Positions 7,884-16,594 of a stretch of DNA of 64,000 bases are shown here, one piece after another. A program made the position numbers and the translations under genes. The notes below the pieces were generated by a model. The model was not told the origin of the DNA. It saw only the letters and a program-made list of their open reading frames with translations, and ran no database searches. The first letter of the stretch is position 1. Each line of letters begins with the position of its first letter. Source of the stretch: Candidatus Cloacimonetes bacterium HGW-Cloacimonetes-2 (GTDB taxonomy: Bacteria; Cloacimonadota; Cloacimonadia; Cloacimonadales; Cloacimonadaceae); contig PHBP01000002.1 in NCBI GenBank assembly GCA_002842035.1, forward strand, positions 206,836-270,835, read 5' to 3'.

Positions 7884-10748
7884 ATGAAAAAAGTGATACT
7901 TGCCCTGCTTTCGGTTCTGGCCGTACTGGCAGTTTTTGCCTATCCCGTCAGAATCCAAAGCTGGGACATAGACAACGATATCAAGGTTTTGAACAATGCC
8001 AGAGCTTCAATAGATTACGTAAACCGTACGACCGGAGTGATCATCGTTTATGTGCGAAACTCAGTTGATGAAGAAAGCATCAAATCTCTGGGATATTCTA
8101 CTGAACGCGTCCCGGAGCCGGATAAGGAATATGCTGCTCGGCTTTGGGAAGAAACCAAGGATAGCAAAGATCCGATGAATGCTTATTATAGCCTCGCTGA
8201 GTATCAGAGCTTTATGCAAAACACAGCGGCTCAATATCCTGCCATCTGCCAGCTTGTTACAATCGGAAATTCTGCAAATGGAAATCCCTTGATGTATCTC
8301 AAGATTACGGATAACGTAAGCCTGAACGAGAATGAGCCGGAGTTTCGCTATGTATCAAGCATTCACGGCGACGAAGTGGTGGGTTATGATATGATGATCC
8401 GCTTGATTCAGCTTCTTACGACAGGTTATGGCACGGATACCAGAATCACCAATATCGTAAACAATGCGGAAATCTGGATCAATCCAATGTACAACCCTGA
8501 TGGTTACCAGCTTCAACAAAGATTCAACGCCGCGGGGATTGACCTCAATAGAAACCTCCCGATGCCGACCGGTGAGCAGCATCCCGATGGAAACGTCTGG
8601 GGTGTGGAAAACATAGCCTTTATGAATTTTGCCAATAGCAAGAACTTTGGCCACTCGATAAACTTCCATGGCGGTGCGCTGGTGATAAATTATCCCTGGG
8701 ATTATACCTATACTTTGGCACCTGATAATTCGCTTTTGATAGATATGTCTCTGGCTTACTCCACGACAAATACAGCAATGTATAATGGTGAGTTTAACCA
8801 AGGCATTACCAATGGTGCTGCCTGGTATGTGATCACCGGTTCGCTGCAGGATTGGAATTATGGTCTCACAGATTGTATAGATATTACAGCAGAAATCAGT
8901 AACATCAAGTGGCCAAACGCCACGACCCTGGATAGCTATTGGAATCAAAACCGTGAATCTATCCTGAACTATATGGAATATGCTCTGAAAGGCTTGCACG
9001 GCCTGGTTACTGATAGCTCCGGTAATCCGCTCGATGCAGCCATCGTTGTATCAGGAAACAGCCGGATTACACACACTGATCCCTCAATTGGAGACTATCA
9101 CAGGCTCTTGCTGGGTGGCACATATAGTGTAACAGCACAGGCAAATGGCTTTATCCCCCAGACACAGAGCATCACTATCCCGGCTGGTGGAGCGGCTAGC
9201 TTGAACTTCAGCCTGGAGCCTGCCCAGCAGATCAGCTTTATGGGAATAGTCCGAGACCAGAATGGCTTTGCAGTTCCTCAAGCTCAGGTCACGATAGGCA
9301 CAGAGCCACCCTTGGAGATCACAACGGCTGTAGATGGTAGCTTTATTATACCCAGTATCTATGAAGGTAATTACTCACTTGTGATTAGTGCCAGCGGAAG
9401 CCCGCAATTGAATACCGTGATGAATGCTCTCAGTAATGACAATCGTCAGGTCTTCATCCTGACTGAACCGATCTTTACAGAAGATTTTGAGAGTGGTATC
9501 GGCAACTGGACAGCAACCTCGCCCTGGGCAATCACAACCGAGAGCGGAAACAGCGTGCTCAAAGACTCTCCCAGCGGGAATTATGCGAATAACATAAACA
9601 AGAGTGTCAAACTGACCAGCCCTCTGGATCTGAGCTCGATCACCAATCCTCAGTTGCAGTTCCGAGCCAAGTACGCTCTAGAATCAGGTTATGATTTCGT
9701 GAGAGTGGAGGCTTCAGCCACAGGCACCAGTTGGACAGAGCTGGCAAGTTTTACCGGCAATCAAAGCAATTGGCAAAACTACAACTACTCCCTTAACCCC
9801 TTTGCCGGGGGACCGCTGCACCTTAGATTCAGGATTACGACCGATAGTGGTGTAACCGCTGATGGCATAACTATAGACGACATAGTAATCACCGGGATGC
9901 AAAGCAACCTCCTGCTGGCAGGCGATGTCAACATAGACGGTCGCATCTCTCGTAATGACATTGATCGATTGATGCTCCACTGTGCCGATATGGATGAAGA
10001 AGCCTGGACAACTGCTCAGACTCAGGCAGCAGATGTCGATGCTAATGGCTCTGTTGACGAGCTTGATGCTTACCTTATACACAAGTATATGACGCTTGGA
10101 GCATACAGGCTGCCGGTTCAGACAGGAGTGCCTGAGCAGTTCCCTAGCCCCCAGATCAGCTATGCAAATATCAACAATCAAATACAGATCAATGCCAATC
10201 CCCAGGGTGATCTGCGTTCCCTCAGTATCAGTTTTACCGGAGCAAACACTTCGATCAGTAACGTCAGCATTACCGGTGCTTTGTATCATACTGTGAATCT
10301 GAATGATAAGTACATTGGATTGGTTACTGAAGGCAATGCTCTGCAGATAACTTTTAATCTCACCAGCCCCAGCTTCCCTGTGATTGCAAGCGGACTCGTC
10401 AACGGCTCTGCTTATCAAATCAGTATCAATACCGGTAGCTCTGCGGATGATGATAGTAACCCTGCAGTTATAAACGCTCTGAACCAAAACTACCCCAATC
10501 CTTTCAATCCGTCCACGATCATCTCCTATAGCATCAAAGAAGCTGATCAAATGGTTCGTTTGGATATCTACAACGCTCGTGGCCAATTGGTCAAGACTCT
10601 GGTAAACCAGATCCAGGCATCAGGAAATCACCATATCGTCTGGAATGGCACAGATGAAGCCGGTGAAGCGGTATCTGCAGGGCTTTATCTCTATAGACTA
10701 AAAACTCCTTCCTTTGACACGACTCGCAGGATGGTGCTGCTCAAATGA
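7884..10748 (+). CDS. Secreted M14 zinc carboxypeptidase with regulatory domains, dockerin and C-terminal sorting domain
   Basis: 954 residues. Signal peptide 1-19 (ending AVFAYP), then a short pro-region. M14 domain about 95-370: zinc ligands H161 and E164 in SSIHGDEVVGYD, NPMYNPDGYQ, a later His in INFHGGALVINYPWDY, and catalytic Glu near 337 in DITAEIS. Two carboxypeptidase-regulatory-like beta domains follow (about 372-450 and 453-530), then a jelly-roll module (about 533-675, FTEDFESGIGNW to IDDIVITG). A type I dockerin occupies about 678-740 with calcium-loop repeats DVNIDGRISRNDID and DVDANGSVDELDA. The end (867-954) starts NYPNPFNPSTIISY and closes SAGLYLYRL...MVLLK, a FlgD/T9SS-like sorting domain. 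It probably degrades extracellular protein. It overlaps the next gene by 4 bp. Confidence 0.92.
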   Translation: MKKVILALLSVLAVLAVFAYPVRIQSWDIDNDIKVLNNARASIDYVNRTTGVIIVYVRNSVDEESIKSLGYSTERVPEPDKEYAARLWEETKDSKDPMNAYYSLAEYQSFMQNTAAQYPAICQLVTIGNSANGNPLMYLKITDNVSLNENEPEFRYVSSIHGDEVVGYDMMIRLIQLLTTGYGTDTRITNIVNNAEIWINPMYNPDGYQLQQRFNAAGIDLNRNLPMPTGEQHPDGNVWGVENIAFMNFANSKNFGHSINFHGGALVINYPWDYTYTLAPDNSLLIDMSLAYSTTNTAMYNGEFNQGITNGAAWYVITGSLQDWNYGLTDCIDITAEISNIKWPNATTLDSYWNQNRESILNYMEYALKGLHGLVTDSSGNPLDAAIVVSGNSRITHTDPSIGDYHRLLLGGTYSVTAQANGFIPQTQSITIPAGGAASLNFSLEPAQQISFMGIVRDQNGFAVPQAQVTIGTEPPLEITTAVDGSFIIPSIYEGNYSLVISASGSPQLNTVMNALSNDNRQVFILTEPIFTEDFESGIGNWTATSPWAITTESGNSVLKDSPSGNYANNINKSVKLTSPLDLSSITNPQLQFRAKYALESGYDFVRVEASATGTSWTELASFTGNQSNWQNYNYSLNPFAGGPLHLRFRITTDSGVTADGITIDDIVITGMQSNLLLAGDVNIDGRISRNDIDRLMLHCADMDEEAWTTAQTQAADVDANGSVDELDAYLIHKYMTLGAYRLPVQTGVPEQFPSPQISYANINNQIQINANPQGDLRSLSISFTGANTSISNVSITGALYHTVNLNDKYIGLVTEGNALQITFNLTSPSFPVIASGLVNGSAYQISINTGSSADDDSNPAVINALNQNYPNPFNPSTIISYSIKEADQMVRLDIYNARGQLVKTLVNQIQASGNHHIVWNGTDEAGEAVSAGLYLYRLKTPSFDTTRRMVLLK

Positions 10749-11236
10749 AGCTCAGACTTTTAGCAGTTATCTGCCTGATGGCATTGATCAGTATCTTGGC
10801 GATTGCTTGTACAAAACAGCAAGCTCCAGATCAGGAAGAGCGTAGATACGAGTTTCGTAAAGATGGTGAGCTCGAAGTAGTGGCTCCTGATGGCACGACC
10901 AAAGCACGCTTTGATGTAGAGATCGTGAGCACCGATCTTGCTCTGATGCAAGGGCTGAAATATCGGGATAAACTTGGTGAGAACCAGGGAATGCTCTTCA
11001 TAATGAGCGGAGATACTGCTCATTCCTTTTGGATGCAAGACACCTACCTCTCTCTCGATATCATCTATATAGACCACACCAGGAGTATCTTCCAAATCTA
11101 CAAAAACACTATTCCATTCAGTGAAGAAACGCTTCCTCCGGACAAGATCAACAAATACACTCTCGAGCTCCTTGCCGGGAGCTGCGACAGACTAAATATC
11201 AAAGAAGGCGATAGTATCAGATGGCAAGAATTGTAA
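10745..11236 (+). CDS. DUF192 family lipoprotein
   Basis: 163 residues. A lipoprotein signal ends in LAIAC with the lipidated Cys at 22. The DUF192 domain occupies about 45-160: a central ALMQGLKYRD, NQGMLFIM, SFWMQDTYLSLDIIYID and a late LELLAGSCDRLNIKEGD. The molecular role of this family is not established. Its ATG overlaps the stop of the carboxypeptidase gene and its own end overlaps the next gene by 16 bp, so the three genes form a translationally coupled unit of exported proteins. Confidence 0.88.
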   Translation: MKLRLLAVICLMALISILAIACTKQQAPDQEERRYEFRKDGELEVVAPDGTTKARFDVEIVSTDLALMQGLKYRDKLGENQGMLFIMSGDTAHSFWMQDTYLSLDIIYIDHTRSIFQIYKNTIPFSEETLPPDKINKYTLELLAGSCDRLNIKEGDSIRWQEL

Positions 11237-12141
11237 TTCTATTAACGATCCTGATTCCCCTCCTCCTCCTGTTTGCTTGCGGCAAAAAGGAAGTCGGCGA
11301 AGATTATTATACCGAAGACGAAATGCCTGCCCAAAGTTCTAATGAATATTCCGAATCCGAGCAATCTGATACTCTGAATAGCGAGCACAAAGACCGTCCG
11401 GCGAGCAGCCCCGGCTCTACGATTGCCAATTATGAGTATACATGGACTGGCTCGGATGCCATTCCTGACGTAGTCATCATTATAGATGACTTTGGATATG
11501 CTGCGGGAAGCTTGCTTGAAGACTTTGCCTCCCTGCCCAAAGAGATCGTCTTCGCAGTATTGCCTGATCTCCCTCAAACTGCCAGAAGCGGTCAGATTGC
11601 ATCCCAAAACGGTCACGAAGTCATCATCCACGTTCCGATGCAAGCTCTGAACAGCCCCACCAGCCCCGGAGCACGATATATAAAGACCGGTATGCAGGCT
11701 GAAGAAATCCGCGAGCTTCTTAGCGATTTCCATAGACAAATCCCGATGGCTATAGCCGCAAACAATCATATGGGATCATCTGCCACCTCAAATGAAGAGC
11801 TGATGAATCCAGTGCTGGATCACCTCAACAGCCTGGGTTTGTTCTTTATCGATAGTGCCGTCACAGCTAACCGCCTGAGCTACAATCTGGCAAAGCAGAA
11901 GGGTTTCAGATCTCATAGAAGAGATATCTTCCTGGATGTACCTGATAATACCGATGCTACCATTGCCCAAAAGATAGAGGGCCTGGGACGATACAAGGGA
12001 CGACGTGAACCGATCGTTGTGATCACACATTGTCACAACCGCAGCAAACTCGAGGCTCTACAAAAGTTTATCACACAGATACAAGCTATGGGCGTACGTA
12101 TCATCTCCCTCAGAGAAGCTGCTCAGTACGCAGCATTATAG
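11221..12141 (+). CDS. Divergent polysaccharide deacetylase lipoprotein (YibQ/DUF610 family)
   Basis: 306 residues. The N terminus has a lipoprotein signal (LLLLFAC, Cys at 20) followed by an acidic, Ser-rich linker to about 75. The catalytic-type domain at 80-305 has the family opening VVIIIDDFGYA, then FAVLPDLP, HEVIIHVPMQAL and NNHMGSSAT. The acidic and His positions match the divergent polysaccharide deacetylase fold (PF04748). The natural substrate is uncertain. It is last in the co-oriented unit starting at 7884; a possible weak terminator lies about 25 bp downstream. Confidence 0.85.
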   Translation: MARIVILLTILIPLLLLFACGKKEVGEDYYTEDEMPAQSSNEYSESEQSDTLNSEHKDRPASSPGSTIANYEYTWTGSDAIPDVVIIIDDFGYAAGSLLEDFASLPKEIVFAVLPDLPQTARSGQIASQNGHEVIIHVPMQALNSPTSPGARYIKTGMQAEEIRELLSDFHRQIPMAIAANNHMGSSATSNEELMNPVLDHLNSLGLFFIDSAVTANRLSYNLAKQKGFRSHRRDIFLDVPDNTDATIAQKIEGLGRYKGRREPIVVITHCHNRSKLEALQKFITQIQAMGVRIISLREAAQYAAL

Positions 12142-12164
12142 ATAGTATATTAGTATAGTATTCG

Positions 12165-12213
12165 AGCCTGAATGTCTGGTAGAGCTTATTCGACCGGATG
12201 ATCAGGCTTATTT
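12165..12213 (+). terminator. Possible terminator after the deacetylase gene
   Basis: AGCCTGA (12165-12171) can pair with TCAGGCT (12202-12208) across a 30-nt loop, followed by TTATTTTAT. The long loop makes this a weak candidate. Confidence 0.3.
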
Positions 12214-12250
12214 TATATGAACTTTTCCCCATCTTCCCTAAAGAATTGCC

Positions 12251-12309
12251 GGGGCATAGGCGGGAGATCCCCGGGAGATTCCCGGGCCTATGCCCGGGAA
12301 TCTCCCGCC
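12251..12309. repeat. GC-rich nested palindrome
   Basis: A 15-bp perfect inverted repeat (12272-12286 and 12293-12307, core GGGAGATTCCCGGG) has a 6-nt loop CCTATG. The loop itself can instead pair with GGGCATAGG at 12252-12260. GGCGGGAGAT (12259-12268) can pair with ATCTCCCGCC (12300-12309). The region is much more GC-rich than its surroundings and has no U-tract. Confidence 0.85.
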
Positions 12310-12611
12310 TTGGGCCAGCTTTAGACCCAGCACTTCTAAAGGGAAGCCTAAGGTAATCTGACTGCATTACACCAGTAGCCACTACTCATATCCAGATTTT
12401 CTTGTAATACTATGGCTGGCATTGGATTGTGCATATATGTAACCGATGAGTATCTTGCTGACTTCCCCACGTTTTTATAAAACTTATCTAAAACAAATAC
12501 TCTGTGCTTAACATATCTTATCTCCTTGTATTTAATAGCTTTACCAATGCATTACGGGATAGCTTGTGATAGTCTAATTAGCTGCGATTCATACCGTAAA
12601 GCAATTCCCGC

Positions 12612-12639
12612 TTGCATTAAAGGTTTTTGCCTTTATACT
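12612..12639 (+). promoter_or_regulatory. Candidate promoter of the 12674 gene
   Basis: TTGCAT (12612-12617), 16-bp spacer, TATACT (12634-12639). A start near 12646 would give a leader of about 28 nt containing the strong AAAGGAGA ribosome-binding site 8 nt before the ATG. Confidence 0.5.
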
Positions 12640-12673
12640 ATCGATAAAAAACCAATACAAAGGAGAACTAAGA

Positions 12674-13792
12674 ATGAAGAAAATTATTGCCCTTTTGTTA
12701 CCGCTCCTGATCGTTGTCGGCTTGGCCGCTTTTGAAGTGGAATTGGGCGGAGAATTCCGTTCACGCGCAGCAATGTACAACGATACCGATGAGGACAATG
12801 GCGGACACATCGACAACCGTTTGCTTCTTAATATGACCGGAAGGCTCTATCCCAATTGGAATCTGGTCTATGGTGCTGAGATTGGTGATATTGTTTGGGG
12901 CGGTGCCGGTGGTGGAATCGCTACCCGTGGTGTCAATATTGAAACTGCTGAGCTCTATATTGAGCACAACTGGGTTGCGAAAAACTTGAAGTTCAAGATT
13001 GGTCAACAATATTGGGCAGATCACCGCAGTATGATTCTTGATGATCCTTTCTCCGGCGCTCTGGTCGAGATTGGCGATCTGGGCGGAATGAGAGCAGAGC
13101 TCGCTTATATGAAGCCTATGGAAAGACGCTGGGACATCAACGATGACTATCATATCGGAATGTTTAGCTTGTATATGGACAGGCTCAATGCAGGTATGCA
13201 TTCGTTCTATGGTAACGATCTGAAGCAAAACGATATGGCAAACTTCACCGTAATGCCCTTTATCACAATGCCTGCCGGTCCTGTAGAGCTTGATGCCACC
13301 CTTTTTGTTGATTACCAGGTAGTACCCGGTGACGACCAGATTGGTTTTGGCGCAGCTTTCAAAGCTGAAGCTAATATGGGTAATGCCGGAATCGGCGCAG
13401 ACCTGCTATATATGGGAGAGAATGGTCTCACTGTCCTCTCTCCTTACTATCAGAATGGTCTGTATCTGTTTGGATGGGGTCAGTGGAACGATAGCGTTAC
13501 CGTCGCTTTCCCTTATCCTGATGGAAACGATGGCTTGCTTTCCGCAGTAGGACAAGTCCACTATCAAGTTAATCCCAAGATGAAGGCTTTTGCCAATGCC
13601 GGATACGTCACCACAATGGCAAACAACGATCCCGCAGTAGGTCTTGAGCTGAATGCCGGTATCGAGATGAATCTCTATCGTGACAAGATTAAGATGGCTG
13701 TGTTTGGAGCTTTTGGTAATCCCGGCGAAGGTATCGACAACGATCCCAACGCTCTTTACCTGCTTGGCACCACACTCAAAGCTGAGTTCTAA
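12674..13792 (+). CDS. Outer-membrane porin-like beta-barrel protein, family not identified
   Basis: 372 residues. A clean signal peptide (KKIIALLLPLLIVVGLAAF) is followed by beta-strand patterning throughout: alternating hydrophobic and polar residues, many Gly and aromatic girdle residues, and short Asp/Asn-rich turns. It ends in TLKAEF with a terminal Phe, the usual outer-membrane barrel signature. No specific porin family was recognised. It is monocistronic, with a good promoter, a strong ribosome-binding site and a strong terminator, consistent with high expression. A solute-uptake channel is likely but unproven. Confidence 0.75.
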   Translation: MKKIIALLLPLLIVVGLAAFEVELGGEFRSRAAMYNDTDEDNGGHIDNRLLLNMTGRLYPNWNLVYGAEIGDIVWGGAGGGIATRGVNIETAELYIEHNWVAKNLKFKIGQQYWADHRSMILDDPFSGALVEIGDLGGMRAELAYMKPMERRWDINDDYHIGMFSLYMDRLNAGMHSFYGNDLKQNDMANFTVMPFITMPAGPVELDATLFVDYQVVPGDDQIGFGAAFKAEANMGNAGIGADLLYMGENGLTVLSPYYQNGLYLFGWGQWNDSVTVAFPYPDGNDGLLSAVGQVHYQVNPKMKAFANAGYVTTMANNDPAVGLELNAGIEMNLYRDKIKMAVFGAFGNPGEGIDNDPNALYLLGTTLKAEF

Positions 13793-13817
13793 ATATACTA
13801 CCTGTTAAAGCTATCCC

Positions 13818-13844
13818 AGCCCCGGTATTTCCGGGGCTTTTTTT
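13818..13844 (+). terminator. Rho-independent terminator of the porin gene
   Basis: Stem AGCCCCGG (13818-13825), loop TATTT, CCGGGGCT (13831-13838), followed by seven T residues. Confidence 0.93.
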
Positions 13845-13975
13845 GAACATACGAACCAGTTCAGATGCTTGCATGCGTATTTCAATCTGAAATGGATCAT
13901 TTTTACTAAGAAATTGTCTGGTTAGGAGATGGCGTGCTAAAAGAAGATTTCCTTGGATATTTTGCCAGAATCTGC

Positions 13976-14004
13976 TTGACAAAAAAGCAGCCCCAAAGGA
14001 ACTT
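13976..14004 (+). promoter_or_regulatory. Candidate promoter of tRNA-Ala
   Basis: TTGACA at 13976-13981, 17-bp spacer, GAACTT at 13999-14004; the -10 is weak. The predicted start is about 20 nt before the mature tRNA. Confidence 0.4.
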
Positions 14005-14030
14005 GGCAAAACTTTGAAACGCTCAGTTTT

Positions 14031-14106
14031 GGGGCATTAGCTCAGCTGGGAGAGCGCATGACTGGCAGTCATGAGGTCAACGGTTCGATCCCGTTATGCT
14101 CCACCA
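14031..14106 (+). tRNA. tRNA-Ala (anticodon GGC)
   Basis: 76 nt with encoded CCA. The acceptor GGGGCAT pairs with ATGCTCC and includes the G3-U70 wobble that defines alanine identity. The anticodon stem CATGA/TCATG encloses CTGGCAG, placing GGC at 14064-14066. The T arm is AACGG-TTCGATC-CCGTT. It reads GCC and GCU codons. Confidence 0.97.
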
Positions 14107-14112
14107 AATATA

Positions 14113-14154
14113 CCCCTTCACGTTGCCCAGCAATGTGGAGGGGAATCTTATTTT
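14113..14154 (+). terminator. Terminator after tRNA-Ala
   Basis: CCCCTTCACGTTG (14113-14125) and CAATGTGGAGGGG (14131-14143) form a 13-bp stem with two G-U wobbles and a 5-nt loop, followed by AATCTTATTTT. It separates the tRNA from the transketolase gene. Confidence 0.75.
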
Positions 14155-14184
14155 AACAGGTTTTTTCAGTAAAGGAAAACAGAA

Positions 14185-16074
14185 ATGATCAAGCAAAACC
14201 TCATAGCTACATTACAAAATCAGGCTCTGATAGCCAGAACTGCCATCCTTCATATGACTACTCTGGCAGCTTCAGGACATCCCGGCGGATCAATGTCCTC
14301 CATCGACCTGCTTTTGGCAGTTTATTCCCAAATCAAGCACGATCCCCGCAAGCCATATATGCCTGATAGGGATAGGGTCGTTGTGTCCAATGGCCATATC
14401 TCCCCTGCTGTGTACAGCACATTGGGAATTCATAAGTACTTTGAATTGGATGATGCAATAGCGCTATTTAGAAAGTTTGGCAGCATCTATGAAGGACACA
14501 TTGAGAGAACAGTGCCCGGAGTGGAATGGACGACAGGTAATCTGGGACAGGGACTTTCTGCTGGAGCTGGATTTGCGATGGCTTCTGTCATAAATAAGAC
14601 CCCTTATAAGGTCTTTGTCTTGATGGGAGACGGAGAGCAGCAAAAGGGTCAGATCAGTGAAGCAAGACGTTTTGCCGTAAAATATCAGCTAAACAACCTC
14701 TGTGCGATAGTGGACTACAATCGTTTACAGATCAGCGGTTCCATCGAAGATGTAATGCCTCAACAGATACGCGCTAACTGGGAATCGGACGGCTGGGCAG
14801 TGATCGAGACAGATGGTCACGATTTTGCAAAGATCCTTGATAGTCTGGATGAAGCGGCAGGCATTGACAAGCCTGTGATGATCCTTGCGCATACAGTAAT
14901 GGGCAAAGGCGTAAGCTTTATGGAAAACCTGGCTAAGTATCACGGCTCTACCCTTACTGAATCACAGCTCGATGAAGCCCTCAAGGAGCTGGGAGCCGTG
15001 AACAAGCTCAGAGATTATCGTAAAGCAAGGACTGAATTCGTCTATGACTTGACAGAACACAAAACGGCTCAGTTTGAGCTGAAAGGCGATCTGACGGCAG
15101 GACAACCGATTGTTTATGACACTGAGAACGACAATCGAAGTGCTTGGGGCAACGCCATTGCTGACCTTGCAAAGATCAATGAGAAAGCAGATACAGCTCT
15201 GGTAGTAGTGGATTGTGACCTTGCAGCAAGCGTTAAAACGGGTGATTTTGCCAAAGTGGCACCAGATAGATTTATCCAAGCCGGTATTATGGAGCATAAT
15301 GCAGCAGTTCTCAGTGGAGCACTTTCTGCCAGCGGTATCCAGACTTTCTGGAGTGATTTCGGAATGTTTGGGATCGATGAAGTTTACAATATGCACAGAC
15401 TCAATGATATCAACCATACTAACCTGAAGGTAGCCGTAACCCACGTTGGCATCGACGTTGGTGAAGATGGCAAAACGCACCAATGCATAGACTATATCGG
15501 TCTGGCAAGAAACCTCTACAATTTCAAACTGATCTGCCCGGCTGATTCAAACCAGACTGATAGAATTATCCGATACCTGATCAATAAACCCGGTAACTAC
15601 TTCATCACAATGGGTAGATCCAAGCTTCCTGTGATTCGTAACGAAGAGGGAGCAATCTTTTATGATATGGGCTACAACTATGAGTATGGTAAAGAAGACC
15701 AGCTAAGGATCGGAAACCACGGGACTGTATTTGTTACGGGGACACCGGTTGGCAGAGCTCTCAAAGCAATAGACAGCCTGAGGGATGAGGGTATTTACCT
15801 CAATCTGTACTACGTGTCCAGCCCGTTGGAAATCTCTGATGATGCGATCGAGAAAGCTGTATCGCACGGCGTGATCTTTAGTATCGAAGATCATAACGTG
15901 CATAGCGGCCTTGGCAGTGTGATCGCAGACAAGCTGGTTGCTATGGGATTGCGTGCTCCTTTGATCAAGCTGGGAATCAAGCAATACCCCTTTGCAGGAA
16001 ACTCCGATGAGGTATATAAATGGGCAGAGCTCGATAGCATCAGCCTCATTAAAAAGATCAAAGCCAATCTATAA
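14185..16074 (+). CDS. tkt: Transketolase
   Basis: 629 residues, full-length single-chain enzyme. The N-terminal thiamine-diphosphate domain has SGHPGGSMSS near 30, the GDGEQQKGQ motif near 150 and the partner VDYN. The pyrimidine domain has GIMEHN near 373 (catalytic Glu) and the DFGMFGIDE block. The C-terminal domain from about 500 is complete. The GDGE-Q-GQ form resembles the split, archaeal-type transketolases rather than the classical GDGCLMEG type, and here both halves are fused. It exchanges two-carbon units in the non-oxidative pentose-phosphate pathway. A DXP-synthase-like role is less likely. The leader has an AAAGGAAAA ribosome-binding site and the gene ends before a clear terminator. 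Confidence 0.92.
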   Translation: MIKQNLIATLQNQALIARTAILHMTTLAASGHPGGSMSSIDLLLAVYSQIKHDPRKPYMPDRDRVVVSNGHISPAVYSTLGIHKYFELDDAIALFRKFGSIYEGHIERTVPGVEWTTGNLGQGLSAGAGFAMASVINKTPYKVFVLMGDGEQQKGQISEARRFAVKYQLNNLCAIVDYNRLQISGSIEDVMPQQIRANWESDGWAVIETDGHDFAKILDSLDEAAGIDKPVMILAHTVMGKGVSFMENLAKYHGSTLTESQLDEALKELGAVNKLRDYRKARTEFVYDLTEHKTAQFELKGDLTAGQPIVYDTENDNRSAWGNAIADLAKINEKADTALVVVDCDLAASVKTGDFAKVAPDRFIQAGIMEHNAAVLSGALSASGIQTFWSDFGMFGIDEVYNMHRLNDINHTNLKVAVTHVGIDVGEDGKTHQCIDYIGLARNLYNFKLICPADSNQTDRIIRYLINKPGNYFITMGRSKLPVIRNEEGAIFYDMGYNYEYGKEDQLRIGNHGTVFVTGTPVGRALKAIDSLRDEGIYLNLYYVSSPLEISDDAIEKAVSHGVIFSIEDHNVHSGLGSVIADKLVAMGLRAPLIKLGIKQYPFAGNSDEVYKWAELDSISLIKKIKANL

Positions 16075-16096
16075 GTATTTCTTTGTCCTATATACG

Positions 16097-16125
16097 AGGC
16101 AAGCCCCCAAAAGGCTTGCCTTTTT
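16097..16125 (+). terminator. Rho-independent terminator of transketolase
   Basis: Stem AGGCAAGCC (16097-16105), loop CCCAAAA, GGCTTGCCT (16113-16121), ending in a run of T residues. Confidence 0.92.
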
Positions 16126-16204
16126 CGTTATTAGCTAAATTTCATTGACTGAAAAACAGCTTTGTTCAAACTGGCAAAAAACAAAAATATGATAGGAGCG
16201 GGTT

Positions 16205-16594
16205 ATGAAAAAAGTTCTGAAAACCTACCCCGATAAGTGCATAGCTTGTCACCTCTGTGAGAGTGTATGCTCAAATCTCTATTTCAAGGTAGACAAGGCT
16301 GAGAAATCCTGTATCAGGATCAATGAAAGCTTTAGCCCTACCGAGATGAAAGTCTGTAACCAGTGCCAAACCTGCGTACAGGTCTGCCCCACCCAAGCCC
16401 TTAGTGTCAATCACCAAGGCGTTGTAATGCTCAATAAGAAGCTCTGCATCGGATGTCTGATGTGTGTAGCAGCTTGTCCGACCAAGACTATGATGCATTT
16501 CGAGGGAGCGCTAAGCCCTTTCAAGTGCATTGCCTGTGGAGCTTGTGCCAAGCAGTGCCCGGTTGAAGCGCTCAAAATAGAGACGGAGGAATAA
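16205..16594 (+). CDS. Polyferredoxin with four [4Fe-4S] sites
   Basis: 129 residues with four complete C-x2-C-x2-C-x3-C motifs: CIACHLCESVC near 13, CNQCQTCVQVC, CIGCLMCVAAC and CIACGACAKQC, i.e. 16 Cys. It has no membrane segment. Its stop overlaps the start of the aldehyde oxidoreductase gene by one base (TAATG), so it is very probably the electron acceptor or relay of that enzyme. The ATG follows GATAGGAGCGG, a good ribosome-binding site. Confidence 0.92.
   Translation: MKKVLKTYPDKCIACHLCESVCSNLYFKVDKAEKSCIRINESFSPTEMKVCNQCQTCVQVCPTQALSVNHQGVVMLNKKLCIGCLMCVAACPTKTMMHFEGALSPFKCIACGACAKQCPVEALKIETEE

Larger units (their letters stand above)
12142..12673. other. 532-bp intergenic stretch with palindromes and the porin promoter
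   Basis: No gene is supported here. It contains a loose AGCCTGA/TCAGGCT pair (12165-12171, 12202-12208) followed by TTATTTTAT, a GC-rich palindrome cluster (12251-12309), roughly 300 bp of AT-rich sequence with no recognisable feature, and a promoter plus AAAGGAGA ribosome-binding site (about 12658-12665) for the 12674 gene. Confidence 0.6.

Noticed and set aside
9714..10586. 290-codon minus-strand frame
   Set aside because: Lies wholly antisense inside the M14 peptidase gene, low-complexity composition, no domain and no start signal; a shadow frame.
16126..16204. Riboswitch (molybdenum or tungsten cofactor) before the aldehyde oxidoreductase operon
   Set aside because: Only 79 nt lie between the terminator and the start codon, and no conserved motif or helix pattern was seen.
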